Below, piece by piece: positions 44,514 through 55,944 of a stretch of 64,000 nucleotides of DNA. The notes under the pieces are model-generated. The model was given only the letters and a program-made list of their open reading frames with translations. It was not told the DNA's origin and did not search any database. Source of the stretch: Arctopsyche grandis (taxonomy: Eukaryota; Arthropoda; Insecta; Trichoptera; Hydropsychidae); NCBI RefSeq assembly GCF_051622035.1, contig NC_135358.1:8597001-8661000 (forward strand), written 5' to 3'. Position 1 is the first letter of the stretch. Each line of letters begins with the position of its first letter. The translations under genes were made by a program, and so were the position numbers.

Positions 44514-45443
44514 TAGGGTTTCTGAGCCGGGTCGACCCGGGACAGACATTCCCGGGAATGCACGGAAATTTTGTTGTCCCGTGTCCCGGGAATTCTTATG
44601 TTTAATCCCGGGAATTGGATTTAAAAAATAATTTAAAACATACAACATTTTCACGACTGCACAAAGGGAAATAATAAATAAAATTCAAAAATAATCGTTA
44701 AACATTCTCAAAAATTAAAATCGAAGACAGTAGAAGCCTAAAACTGATTTTTTTAACACAAATTTTAAATAATTCTGATTTTATACCGAACAAAACATTC
44801 TTTAAATGTTGTAATAAAAGCGAATGTACATATATCCTCCGGTGAAACGATTATGAAGCGAGTATATCCTTCTTGTATTGACGATTCCACAATGGAAGAA
44901 ACTCTTTTAGATTCGGATGAAAATGAAACAATTGTGTTTGACGATGAATGAAGAATAAATAAGCAATTATCAAAGACGAATATACAAAATAACGTAAATA
45001 AAAATAACCTCGACATTAAAAAATAAATTAAAATATACATGCTGACAGGAGAAAAAACCGATAATTTAAAAGAAGAAGAGGTTAGTTTTCGTCCCTTTTA
45101 ACAATAAAACCAACTTCGACCGAAACTGAAAGAGATTTTTCCATTGCTGGAAATTTTTGTACCAGATCTAGAATTAGACTTTCGGATTCTCATTTAAATA
45201 TTTAAATATTATTCTTAAGAAGCTACTTTAAATAAGTTTACTTTTATAATTACATTTTTTCAAAATAATAGATATATTATGTATTGTTTTCTAAATAAAT
45301 AAATATTTTTTTATTAAAAAAAAAAAAAAAAAATTGAAATTTTTTTTTTACATGTGTCCCGGGATCCCGGGAATCCCGGGAACGATCCCGGGCTCCGTCC
45401 CGTATCCCGGGAATTGAAAAAGTCCGGGAAATCAGAAACCCTA
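44514..45443 (+). mobile_element. hAT transposon relic with CCCGGG-rich ends
   Basis: TIR TAGGGTTTCTGA / inverted at the right end, flanked by GTACCTAC (44506-44513) and GTACTTAC (45444-45451), an 8-bp duplication with one mismatch. Both ends are rich in CCCGGG palindromes. 930 bp, with a decayed transposase C-terminus inside. Confidence 0.82.
45095..45240 (+). pseudogene. hAT transposase C-terminal remnant
   Basis: A plus-strand frame reads PTSTETERDFSIAGNFCTRS followed by an RLSDSHLN segment, the hallmark C-terminal dimerisation motif of hAT transposases ('P.S.ESERVFS.AG' and 'R..L....L'). A stop follows soon after and no upstream transposase remains. Confidence 0.75.
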
Positions 45444-45775
45444 GTACTTACATACATATGTACATACATACATACATAGATTAAAAAAATCATTATAGAT
45501 TAAAAAAAAAAACTAATCAAATGACATCTGAGATGACGAAGCCACTGCATTGTTCTGATTCTAAATAAATAAATATAAGTAATTAATTTCATTCAATTAA
45601 TATCCTTGCCTGGTTTAATTATTTTTAGCTTGGTTTATTTGAACTTTGTTTTACGTCCTTTATATAATACAAATATGTATGTATGTATATGGCTTTTTCG
45701 TAGTAATAATCTTGTTTAATAATAGCTCAATTTTGACTTTTTTTTTTGAAAAACCACCTGATATAAATATATAAA

Positions 45776-46580
45776 TTGAGAATTAAAGCCAGAATGTATG
45801 TATGTATGTATAAAAACATTCAGGAGAAAAATTCAGAGACAATTGATGAATATATCTCGTCAGAATTGAAAAGTCGTATAAACTACTGGCGTCAAGTCAT
45901 TTATCGTATTATTAATGTAATATTAACATTGACTAAATGTAATTTGGCATTTCGATGCCATCAAGAAAATTTCGTGTCTTCTAAAAATCCTGGAAATTTT
46001 CTTTCTTTTATTAAACTTCTGGCAACTTATGATCCACTTTTGGAATCATTGATAGCCAAACATAAAGCAGGTTCTGTGACTTATTTGAGCGCGAAAATTC
46101 AAAATGAAATCATCCAATTAATTTCGACACAAATAGAAAATGAAATATTTAAAGAGATAAACGCTTCGCCTTTCTATTCAATCGTAATTGACGGTACTCA
46201 AGATTAAAGTAAAATTGAGCAAGTTAGTGTTGTTTTTCGATACATTGTTGTTCAAAAAGATCCAATTGATGTTGAAATAAAGGAATCATTCGTTGGTTTC
46301 TTTAATGTTAAAAACAGAAGTGCAGAGGGTTTAAAAATTTTTATTTTGGATTTGTTGACAAGTAAAGGACTAGATATTGCGAAATGTAGAGGACAGGGTT
46401 ACGATGGTGCCAGAGTAATGAGTGATGCATACAACGGTCTATAAAAGAAGATAACTGAACTCGAACCAAACGCTCATTACGTTCACTGTGCAGCTCATAA
46501 TTTAAATCTCGTCATTAAAGATACTGTATCTGATGTGCCAAAAGCTTCTTATTTTTTTGTTATAAATTCAGAAATTCCGG
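45776..46580 (+). pseudogene. hAT transposase relic (ZMYM1-like), internal stops
   Basis: An open part of about 140 codons (RINYWRQVIYRIINVILTLT; FIKLLATYDPLLESLIAKHK) ends in TAA after SIVIDGTQD. The same frame continues with KIEQVSVVFRYIVVQKDP, CRGQGYDGARVMSDAYNGL, a second stop, then NAHYVHCAAHNLNLVIKD. These are the catalytic-core blocks of ZMYM1/TTF-type hAT transposases (first catalytic Asp in VIDGT, then C..QGYDGA, then C.AH.LNLV). At least two stops and missing ends make it dead; element boundaries were not found. Confidence 0.82.
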
Positions 46581-46699
46581 TGTAAACCAGTCTTTATAAA
46601 CATCGACACGGATTACACGATGTAAAATGCATTTTTTTTCATACATAATTAAAATATTAAAGAAGAATATTTCGTAGCGTGTGCAGTTTGCCGCTGGTG

Positions 46700-47595
46700 G
46701 AAAGGGCGTATTCTGACGTAGATAAAATGCAGACAAAATACATTTTTTTTATTCACACTTAATTGACTTTCTCTAGGCTCACCAACTTTTAATCAAGCCA
46801 TGCTTTTAGGAACAAAAGTGCGACAACAGTTAAGAAAGAATCTAGTAGTTTGTTTTATTCTAGAAGTTAATTTTTACAGGTATCTATTTTTTAAGTTTTG
46901 CAGTTTCAATTTTGATTGAATCCAAATCTTTTAATGGTCGCAATGTCTCAACGATGACATTAATTTATGTTCTGGGAAATAGTACTCTATATTGTTTTCG
47001 GCTAGTTTTGAACAAAAGTCTTTACATAACAATAAAGAGTTTAGCATATCGAATGTGCCATTCCATCGAGTAATATGTACAATCTATTGCGGGTATTTTA
47101 GTATCATTTTCGTTAAATTTCATAAGAGAAGGGATTCTCAACTTTTTAACCAACTCGCGAGCTTCACATATGTATACATTAAATCGGAATCGTAAACATA
47201 ATCTTTGATTGCTAATTGTAAAGTATATGCCACATATTTTAATCCGATGAGATGAGGGAAATAACAGTTCTCAATGGAAGGTAGCAAGCATATTTACTTC
47301 ATAATTAATATTCTCTTTCATAGTTAATATTCAGGTGTTCTTCGTCTATTTCGGTTTCTAACAAGTTGACAAATTTGGTCATATTAGCTCCATTATGTGT
47401 TGTAACAGAGTAGATTTTTTTGATATCGATATTATATTTTTCTAAAAGTTTCAAAAATATTTTTAATATACATTCCTATATGTTTAATATACATACATAC
47501 ATACATATATTAATATATCGGTTTGGTTTCGATTTTCGATCCGGCAAAAATAACGGTTATTCCGGTTTTCGGTTCGGTTCCCTGATCAGAAGTGT
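46700..47595 (-). pseudogene. hAT transposase relic (ZBED-type), reverse strand
   Basis: Minus-strand pieces include a 'VAYTLQLAIKDYV' block, then HITRWNGTFDMLNSLL around 47030-47075, which matches the conserved TRWN(S)TF.ML motif of hAT transposases. The right end on the minus strand, near 47585, starts CAGGGAACCGAACCGAAAAC, a typical hAT terminus. Many stops; the other terminus was not found. Confidence 0.6.
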
Positions 47596-47759
47596 TTCCT
47601 CATTTTGAACAAGGAATACATTTTTACTAGCCTCTTCTTACTTCGCTTTTGCTATAATGAACCATAAAAGCAATAAAAACCAGCGAAACATTTCAGATTT
47701 TCTATTTATTTTGTATACTTACATTATTGGAATCGTAAATTATAAATTATATGTACATA

Positions 47760-48160
47760 CAACTGAACGCCAAGATGCTAAATAAAATCCAATGCAGTCA
47801 AAGAAGTATGGAACGCTGTATGCTTGGCATAACGAGGAAAGACAGAAAGCGGAACACGTGGGTGAGAAGTATGACAAGGGTAGTGGACATAGTGGATAGA
47901 GTGAAGAGATTAAAATGGCAATGGGCGGGTCACGTAGCTAGGAGGATGGACGAAAGGTGGACAAAAGAAGTGCTTGAATGGTACCCGAGAGAAGGCAAAA
48001 GAGTAAAAGGAAGACCGCAGGGAAGATGGGTGAACGAAATTAGAAAAATGTGCGGAATGAGATGGATGAGTGTTGCGCAAAATAGAGACGAGTGGAAGCG
48101 TGTTGGAGAGGCCTTCATCCAGCAGTGGATGGCGAATGGCTGTAAATGATGATGATGATG
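47760..48160 (+). mobile_element. 5'-truncated RTE LINE, copy 2
   Basis: Encodes only the C-terminal tail of the RTE reverse transcriptase ([39 protein letters not shown]), in frame to the stop, followed by GATGATGATGATGA. Nearly identical to the 3' end of 1502-4460. A long (TA)n tract follows within about 20 bp. Confidence 0.88.
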
Positions 48161-48178
48161 ATGACATATGTATAATAC

Positions 48179-48180
<2 letters not shown>

Positions 48181-48271
<91 letters not shown>
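48181..48271. repeat. (TA)n microsatellite, about 90 bp
   Basis: Pure TA repeat between the RTE tail and the MITE at 48272. Apparent Tyr-Ile repeat frames here are artefacts of the dinucleotide repeat. Confidence 0.95.
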
Positions 48272-48274
<3 letters not shown>

Positions 48275-49228
48275 TGGTGTCACCCTAATGGTTTCCATGG
48301 GTTTCCGGAAACCCGTTGTTAAATATCAAAAGATTCCGGAAACCCGTTGTTAGAAATCTAAAAATTATACAAATCTAGAGAAAAGACCTTTTTTCGGGCA
48401 CTGGGAATCATCCTTCCACCCTAGCAAGTCATACATTTTATTGCGTCGTAATTTAGCACCTAAAGAAAGCCGAAGACTCAATTTTTTTTCAAACACGTGC
48501 AAAATTCTTTGTCGAAATTTTAAACGGGCGTATTCTTTTTATTTTGGTTCTACATGATTGAATTGTTAGACTTTATTTTCATTTACATATTTAGACTTAA
48601 ATTTAGTTTCAAATTTAAGAGGACAAAACATTTTAATCTTTATTATGTTAGTGTAATGTCGATTGGGAAGGAAAATTATCTGTATGTTGTATTGCATGTT
48701 ATTTTTCCATTGTTAATTATTATTTACCTATTGATCTATTGCGCTTTCATTTTAAAGTTCTGTTGTTTTTATTTCATTGTATTATATACATACATACGTT
48801 AATTGCATGATTTTATGTTTATGTATATATCCGATTTCCGTATTTTTAAATCTTAGTTTGAGTTTCTCTCACGGTGCTCTCAGTTCAAAAATTTTATATC
48901 TTAACCACCGCATTTTATATCTTATTACTACTAAACAATAATTGAATTTGATTTTAAAATATCATACTTAAACTCATTAATAACGAAACGTCAGAAAAGC
49001 AACGCAAAAATATCAAATTACAGTATTGAATTCAAATTTAAAAGCTAATGGATTTACGCAAATAATTATTTTAAATATTGTAATATTCACGTAATTTATA
49101 TGAGAAATTTTCACCCAAGTCACTATTACTTAAAAAAAATTCAATTTATTTAAATTTAAATTTAATTTTCACATAATGTCTTTTGAACCCGTAAAACCCG
49201 TTGTTCCAAAATTGGGGGGACACCACTG
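48272..49228 (-). mobile_element. Transposon family C, long copy (957 bp)
   Basis: CAGTGGTGTCACCCTAATGG at the left and GGGGGGACACCACTG at the right, with TATA on both flanks. The ends match MITEs 25515-25730 and 49239-49490 but the interior is longer and unique, so this may be a less-deleted family member. The interior frames are short and AT-rich and not recognisable. Confidence 0.65.
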
Positions 49229-49238
49229 TATATATATC

Positions 49239-49490
49239 CAGCGGTGTCACCCCAATTTTGGAACAACAGGTTTCCAAATTTTTTTCAAAAATTTTATTTT
49301 GAAAATATATAAATGTATGTATATTTCGTCTAAGGCACTATTACATAAAAGTTCATTATATTTTCAAGATTTGTATAATTTTTGACAAAAATTATATGAA
49401 TTTTTAGATTAAATAACGGTTTCCGGAAACTTTTGATTTTTGACGACGGGTTTCCGGAAATCCATGGAAACCATTAGGGTGAAACCACTG
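49239..49490 (+). mobile_element. MITE family C, copy 2
   Basis: CAGCGGTGTCACCCCAATTT to GGGTGAAACCACTG. It is close to 25515-25730 throughout and lies 10 bp from the inverted long copy, giving a tandem of opposed family members. Confidence 0.72.
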
Positions 49491-49502
49491 TATACATATA
49501 TC

Positions 49503-50878
49503 CAGTGGCGGCTCGTCCATACGCACTGCGGTACTACAGCACCCCCAAGGAATTTGAGAAAAATTTAATAGTATTATATATGTACATAAATGTATGAATA
49601 TTATATGAAAATATCAATATTATTTAAGCGTGTATTAAGCTCGCCCGCACACCGATACACCCAATAATGATCATACATCGGGGTAATAATATCAGAAAGT
49701 GAGGCATCGTTTATGATTTTGTGCAGTACGGTTTTCGATGGAATATGCCGAGTGGGCGAAGGAGGGGCGCGGGGGCAGCTAGAAGCTTGGTCCGTACTGC
49801 ACTCCCAACAGTATACACATTTCTTGTTGCGTTCGTGTGCGCGCCGCGCGCTTGACACGCTCCTCACTTTTCGTCATTTCTTCTGAACCTTTTGCCTTTC
49901 CTTCTACACCTCTTACACTTTCTACGTTTCTACATTTCCTTCCACACGTCACTTTAAGTATTTAAGATGTTATCAAAATCAAGAGAAGCTGAGCCAATGT
50001 TTTCAAGAACTTAAATATTCTTCCGAAAATACTGATGAAACAATAACAGATTTTTTCAATTTACTGAATACATTTTTTTATTTTAGTCAGAACTTTTTCA
50101 CAAGTTAATGCCGCACGTGGAAATTATTTATAACCAGATGCAATCTAGTAATATCGATGCATTTTAAATTAAAGAAAACTTAAAAAGTTTTAATAATGTC
50201 ATTATACAAGTACGAGATTCTTATAGCGAATAGAAACCAAAAATATGTGATGCATATATTATCGCACATATTAAAGAATCCAAAAATATGTGCGATGTTA
50301 TTATTAAGGATATAAAAGCAAGATATGCTTTTTCTAATGAATGAAAAGCTGTGATATTATTTAATAAAGAAAATTTTGAAAAGTACTGTAAAAAAATGCC
50401 AATGGAAGATCTACTACTAACCGTTGAATCATATCCAATGCTAGATAAAGACAAACTTCAAACTGAATTAGAAGTGTTTTACTCAAGGAAATAAATGCAT
50501 AGTATTAATGATTTATTAATATTTTTAAAACTTAATTTGCAATCAATTTATCCAAAGTTCGTGTGGAAATAACAAAACTTATTCAAATTCTGCTTACAAC
50601 TTCAACTACCTCTGAGCCGAAGAAAGATTGACGGCTTTGTCTATGCTGTCAATTGAAAAAAAAAATGATTATGAACAGTGAAAAATTTAACGAAAAGGTG
50701 ATAGACCTTTTTTCAAGGAAAAAAGACAAAAGAATCAATTTTTAAATGAAATAAAATACATATAATGTTTAATTGTGATAATTTTGATGTTTATAGTAAA
50801 ATATAATCCAAATAAACATTTTTTTTATTTTTAATCAACCGCAGCACCCCCAGATATCTTATTCACGAGCCGCCACTG
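49503..50878 (+). mobile_element. hAT transposon relic (ZMYM1-like)
   Basis: TIR CAGTGGCGGCTCGT / ACGAGCCGCCACTG with an exact 8-bp duplication CATATATC (49495-49502, 50879-50886). 1376 bp. A decayed transposase runs on the plus strand. The TIR matches that of the 221-bp MITE at 5483-5703. Confidence 0.88.
50025..50745 (+). pseudogene. Decayed hAT transposase in 49503-50878
   Basis: Scattered plus-strand remnants with many stops; the clearest is AEERLTALSMLSIEKK followed by FNEKVIDLFSRKKDKRINF near 50605-50745, which resembles the C-terminus of ZMYM1-like transposases ('ERL..L.MLSIEK.....F..KVID.FA..K.RR'). Confidence 0.65.
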
Positions 50879-50939
50879 CATATATCGCTTTAATATTGTA
50901 ATTTTAAAACAACTGAAAATAATATAGTATAGTGACATC

Positions 50940-51264
50940 TATCGTTGAGATTTAACAGCACACAGGTAGAGGCGAAGTCGGTAAGTGTGGAATCTGCAGC
51001 GACGGAGTATTTTGCCGCGGCTACAGGTGTCCGCGGGATGTGAAGTTGGGGGCGGCGCGCCTGCCGCTCTCGTCCTCCCCGACAACGACAGCCTCCCTTC
51101 AGCCTTCAGCCGTGTCGCTCTCATTCGCTGCCACGTCGACGACTGCTTCGGTCACCGATCGCCGATCGCCAATCGCCAATCGCCAATCGCCAATCGCCAC
51201 TCTCCATCGTCTCACCTGAGCCTCGAAGCCCTTCACTCGGCCGTCTCCTTCGACAGAGAATCAG
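50940..51264 (+). promoter_or_regulatory. GC-rich candidate promoter/first noncoding exon
   Basis: A CpG-rich segment in AT-rich surroundings ends in a strong splice donor, ATCAG|GTGAGG (exon end 51264). It contains six tandem heptamers (51155-51196). A T-rich acceptor TTTCAG at 52961-52966 precedes the ADAT3 start by 76 bp, so this could be the ADAT3 5' leader exon. No coding frame with recognisable content. Confidence 0.4.
51155..51196 (+). repeat. Heptamer tandem repeat (CCAATCG)n
   Basis: Six 7-bp units, two CCGATCG then four CCAATCG, inside the GC-rich block. Confidence 0.9.
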
Positions 51265-51785
51265 GTGAGGACGTACGATAACCGACATTCGCTGTGTGCC
51301 TTATCACTATCAGTGCCACGCCACATGTTGCTCGGCGCTCGTTCAAACGCTGACATTTGCCGCCCTAACCTCAACATTTGATAACAGCTGTCATTGCGTT
51401 CTCATTTGTTTTTATCTACGACCGAAAGCGCGCTCTTTACGACCATCGCCCTTTTCTCTTTCTACGATCCCCAGATACACTCCCCCCCCCCCTGCAATCT
51501 CAATTAGATATCGTTTTGCACAATTAATCTAACCCCCATGTACTTTTTTGATAATTTAAACTAATCTGGTTACCATGTATATGTACATACATTTATATAA
51601 ACAAACAAATCACATCATTCAATGAGTATCATACAAATCATATTCATAACATTCAATGTTTGTCAACAATCAAAAACAACAATGATGAGGAGGGTGGGCT
51701 AATTTTAATAATCGATTAAAATTTTCTTCTATATTGCACAAAAAAAAAAAATACTCGTGAGGCAAAATAATATCTATGTAATCTG

Positions 51786-51990
51786 TGGTTCGGTGATAAC
51801 TGGTCACAAATTACTCGTCACAAAGTCACTAAAATCTCTATAACAGAACATCTGGCAGCCGAAAAGTCCATCATACTAACGATAACTATCATAGTAACGA
51901 GAACTTGAGTGCCAAATATTGTGTATTCGCGATTTTCATGGCAAAAATTGTCTTTGTGACCACCCCAATGTGACGAATAGTCCAATTACC
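51786..51990 (+). mobile_element. MITE family A, copy 2
   Basis: TGGTTCGGTGATAACTGG...GAATAGTCCAATTACC with an exact 8-bp duplication GTAATCTG (51778-51785, 51991-51998). Family with 5848-6049 and 55495-55690. Confidence 0.8.
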
Positions 51991-51999
51991 GTAATCTGC

Positions 52000-53042
52000 G
52001 TCGAAGCGAAAGTTGAAACATAAAATTAACTAACGGAGCCATTTTATTCATAATTATTTGTTAACTGTATTTATATTGGGAAATCAACGTATTCGTTGCT
52101 TTAATATTGGTCTTGCAATGGATTACATTAACGTCTACGAAATGATTTCTTTTCCACGGTTAATTGGACTGTTGGTGAAATAGCTTTATAAATCGAAGTA
52201 ATGGAGAACGTATACTCTTATGTCTATACCCTTGGGTAGTAAATTTTATTTTATCAATAGACCAACCATTAAAAAAACGACGTAGAAGATATTAGGCGAT
52301 GTTGTAGTCGTATTTTTTTTTAAATTTATCTATATTTTGATTTATCGGTTGCATATTTTCGTTCAAAGATAAATCGAATTGTTTTTGGGTATTTGCATAG
52401 AAGACTAATTGTTATATTTAGATATTCGTCGATGTGTCGACTGTAAATACATACATATGTATGTTGTAACTTTGTGCGTTATTTACGACTCGGTTTCTCG
52501 CTGAAATTGAACTTCTTTTTAGTGATTTTCCATGTCGCAGATAAAGCTACGTATCTACATACAACGCAAACAAACTGTTTGTTTTTGACGCGAGCTATTC
52601 TCATTCCGTTCTCGAAAGACATGTGATTTTATACTGTATGTTATGTAACAATTTGGAAAAAAATATTACAAAGAAATCGAAGCAACAGCTACAAATTTGT
52701 CATTATCGTTGGAAGTGGTAGAACTCGTGCCGTAATGAAGGCAATTTTTTTTCAATTTTGACGCTATTAAGCGGTCATCAAATGGTCAAAGATATGACCA
52801 ATAATTGTTGTAAACAGAACGATTACGCAGAAGCAATTTTCGGTGTGATTATAATCCGTTTCGATATTAAAAGTGAATTAAAAAACGAAGTTCTTATTTT
52901 GTTGACTTCCAAAACCCTGTGCGAGGACGGAAAAATCTAATTTTCGTAAAAATGGTTTACTTTCAGAATTCCGAGGATTATTCCAATTCAATTGAAGCTG
53001 GATGTCACGACGAAATATCCTCGTTTACGTTGAATTTTTTAA
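52000..53042. other. ADAT3 upstream region
   Basis: AT-rich, no repeat recognised. The last 76 bp follow a plausible 3' splice site (52961-52966). A 60-codon frame at 52758 shows no domain and overlaps the putative intron. Confidence 0.4.
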
Positions 53043-54251
53043 ATGGAAGAAGAGCCTGCGACTAAAAGACAAAAAATGTTCCATCTTGATGATAGAGAAT
53101 CGCTAAGCAAATATGACGATATTTTGCACAAAATTCAAGTTTCGAATGAAAATCTGATGGCAGTTCTCAATGACGAGCTTATTTCAGAATGTCAAAAGGT
53201 TGACGTATATATTGGAAGGATCGTAAATAAAACAGACATCAGCTATATTGTTAAGAGCTTAAACGAGAAGTTTCCAGTTCCTGAATTGCGTCATATCAAA
53301 AGAGTAAAGGATTCTGAAATAGTTATTACTTCAATCGACGCCTGTCAAGATGTAAAAATGAAATTGGAAAAAGAAAAATTATTAAGCTATTTTGATCTTA
53401 ATAAAGATTTCCAAATAATATCAGTCGTAGCTAAAGAACCAATAATGAGATGGCAATATGACATAGCCAAAAAAACGTGGCCGTGCAATTTTCATCCAAA
53501 TAAAGACTTGGAAAAAATGTACAGGAAAGAGTACTTCAGTCTCGAAGAAGTCGTTCGACACAGAAAGTACATGGCTGTTGCTTATGACGTCGGAATTATT
53601 GTTGAAAATGTTTCGAAAGAAGGCAATATAACAGTGACTGACCAAATTGACGAAAAAACAAGACATACTGAGACGCTAAAAGGATTGGAAAAAGTCAGAG
53701 GGGTTGTTGTCGTAGATCCAAATACTGATTCGATAGTATCCGTAGGGTATGATTTTAGATCAGTCCATCCGTGCCAACATCCAGTTATGGTAGCAATTGA
53801 TAACGTAGCCAAGACTCAAAACGGTGGCAGTTGGTGCACCCCAGAAGTCTTAACCCAAAACGAAACATTTGAAGACGATAGTTTGGACCATCGAGGGGTA
53901 CCGCCGATTATACGCAAGCGAATACAAGAAAAGTACCCTGGGTTCAAATTCGGAGCAACACCTTTCAAGTCTAAGGACAGTGTGGACCTTAATATCGAAG
54001 GAGAAGTATCTGGTCCATATCTGTGTACCAATTACTACGTGTACGCAACGAACGAGCCTTGCGTGATGTGCTCCATGGCCTTGGTTCACGCCAGGGCCAA
54101 GAGGGTGTTCTTCGGATTGGTGAACTCCTCAAATGGAGGTCTCGTCTCGAAGTGCAAGTTGCACACGTTGCCTGGTTTGAATCATCGATATGAAGTCTAC
54201 ACCGGATTCTTTCAAACGGAGCATTTGTGTAATGCTCAATGTTGTATGTAG
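53043..54251 (+). CDS. ADAT3: ADAT3, non-catalytic subunit of tRNA adenosine-34 deaminase
   Basis: 402 residues in one exon, ATG at 53043. ADAT2/ADAT3 heterodimers convert adenosine 34 to inosine in the anticodon of several tRNAs. The C-terminal half is a cytidine/deoxycytidylate deaminase fold: His246 in CQHPVM and the PCVMC motif (Cys340, Cys343) supply the zinc ligands. The position of the catalytic Glu is Val248 (HPV in place of HAE), the known reason ADAT3 is a structural partner and not the enzyme. The N-terminal half (about 1-150) corresponds to the tRNA-binding domain and is more divergent. A basic KRQK lies near residue 10. The C-terminus CNAQCCM is Cys-rich. No neighbouring gene is functionally linked. 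The N-terminal start is the first in-frame ATG, with a stop just upstream. Confidence 0.95.
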   Translation: MEEEPATKRQKMFHLDDRESLSKYDDILHKIQVSNENLMAVLNDELISECQKVDVYIGRIVNKTDISYIVKSLNEKFPVPELRHIKRVKDSEIVITSIDACQDVKMKLEKEKLLSYFDLNKDFQIISVVAKEPIMRWQYDIAKKTWPCNFHPNKDLEKMYRKEYFSLEEVVRHRKYMAVAYDVGIIVENVSKEGNITVTDQIDEKTRHTETLKGLEKVRGVVVVDPNTDSIVSVGYDFRSVHPCQHPVMVAIDNVAKTQNGGSWCTPEVLTQNETFEDDSLDHRGVPPIIRKRIQEKYPGFKFGATPFKSKDSVDLNIEGEVSGPYLCTNYYVYATNEPCVMCSMALVHARAKRVFFGLVNSSNGGLVSKCKLHTLPGLNHRYEVYTGFFQTEHLCNAQCCM

Positions 54252-54621
54252 TACTGATGGTACTCGAGCTGGTTTTCTCAAGTTGGAGGAAACCAGCTAA
54301 CCAGCTTTATGCAATGGAAGTATCAGAATTTTGTTTGATAAATTTAAGGTAATATTGCCAGTTACGTACATATTTCGTTTCCGTTATCGGTCGTTACGAT
54401 GTGTTGCGTGTTAATTTTGTAACTCTGTATAGGTTTTCTCGATCATTTTCGTTTTAATGACACTATTTAAAACCAGATTGTGGCATTAGGCATAATTTAA
54501 CACCGTGGGGCGACACACTAATGTATATTTTTGTTTACTGGAAATCGATTCTTTTGATACGATGTATTTTTCTTGCAATTTTGAAATTTGTTCTCGTGTC
54601 ACAGTGTAATGACTCGAATTA

Positions 54622-54986
54622 GGGCGAAAACACACTGACTGGTACGTGGTACGTGTTTTTTTGTTTAGATACTTTTAAACATGCGAAAAAACGAATCACC
54701 CCTAGCATACATGGTACACAGTCCCAAAAATCACCCCCTGGAGTGTTTTCGATGATTTTTTTTCCTTGTTTGACAGTGATCGATAACGATGAATCCCATA
54801 TTTGAAGAAATGTAGGAGAAACTTGTCGGTTGCATATGGATATGCATAAACGTGCGACCTCCCAAACATATGCATTATGCACGTGCAAATACACCCGTAA
54901 TTGGTTTGGGGAACACCCACTGTTTATGGTCACAGCGGAAAGTCAAGGACACGTGACGTCTCATACCACTCAATGTGTTTTCGCCC
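54622..54986. mobile_element. PIF/Harbinger-like MITE
   Basis: TIR GGGCGAAAACACACTGACTG at the left, paired with a right end of TCAATGTGTTTTCGCCC (one mismatch in the first 18), flanked by TTA on both sides (54619-54621, 54987-54989). A TTA duplication is typical of PIF/Harbinger. It lies about 370 bp after the ADAT3 stop; a fragment (aagaaatgtaggagaaactt) recurs near 38262. Confidence 0.72.
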
Positions 54987-55494
54987 TTACACGCCTATAT
55001 TAAGTAAGCGAAATAACAATGTGAAATAAAATAAATAAAATATCAGCTTTACTAAGTCTTGTTTTCATTTTATACCATTTACTCTTTTGAACTTTTTGGT
55101 TTATTACCCAAATGAAGATATACATTACTAAATCTATTTTTTTGTACTGAATTGGACTCCTTATTTTGGGAATACTCGACGTATCCAAAATTAGCTCATC
55201 ACTTTCTTATCCCTTTTCCGTTTGATGCAAATCAAAACATTACAGAAATTTAACATTATATTAACTTCTGGTATGGAGGAGAGATCAGGAACTTATCCAT
55301 ATTTTTTTCTCAAATGAGAGGACTCTTAATAATTGTAGTTAGGCCGACATTATTTAAATTCTGAAGCGATGTAATTTTTTTACGTGTATGTATTTCAAAA
55401 GAAATATAATATTACAATATATACATATATGTATACGCTATTTTTTGGTGAGTGCTAAAATTTCCTATACGTATTTCCCATGCTGTACAAGCTA

Positions 55495-55690
55495 GTAAAC
55501 GGATTATTTCGCGCATTGTGACAGTCCACACGACAGTCGTTGCCACGAAAATCGCGAATACGGAAAATCTGGCACTCAATTTCTCGTTAGTATAATAATT
55601 CTAACCAGAATTATCGATGGATGGAATTTTCGGGCGCCAGATGTTCCGCGATTGAGATTTTAGTGACAAGTGCGGAATAATCACCGAAAC
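55495..55690 (-). mobile_element. MITE family A, copy 3 (inverted)
   Basis: GTAAACGGATTATTTCGCGC at the left and GCGGAATAATCACCGAAAC at the right; it matches 5848-6049 in reverse. GTACAAGCTA and GTACACACTA flank it (an imperfect duplication). Confidence 0.65.
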
Positions 55691-55944
55691 GTACACACTA
55701 CATATACATATATGTATTAAGGATTTAGTATTCAAACTCGGAAAAGTGCATGTGTAAATTATTAAGTTGGCATGATTGGGTCAAGTGCATGTTTAAGTTG
55801 GTATAACGACCGAACGATAGTTCGTTGCGGCGCATCGAGTAATAATAATCAATCATGCACACTCGTTTTACAGATCGCTCCAACGCGAAGATTGTACTAT
55901 ACAGGTCAAGAAATATCAATTAAAAATACATGATTACCATGATG

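Noticed and set aside
48070-48353. Tyr-Ile-rich frames at the (TA)n tract
   Set aside because: Translation of a dinucleotide repeat.
53421-54089. Minus-strand and off-frame plus-strand frames within ADAT3
   Set aside because: Shadows of the conserved ADAT3 reading frame.
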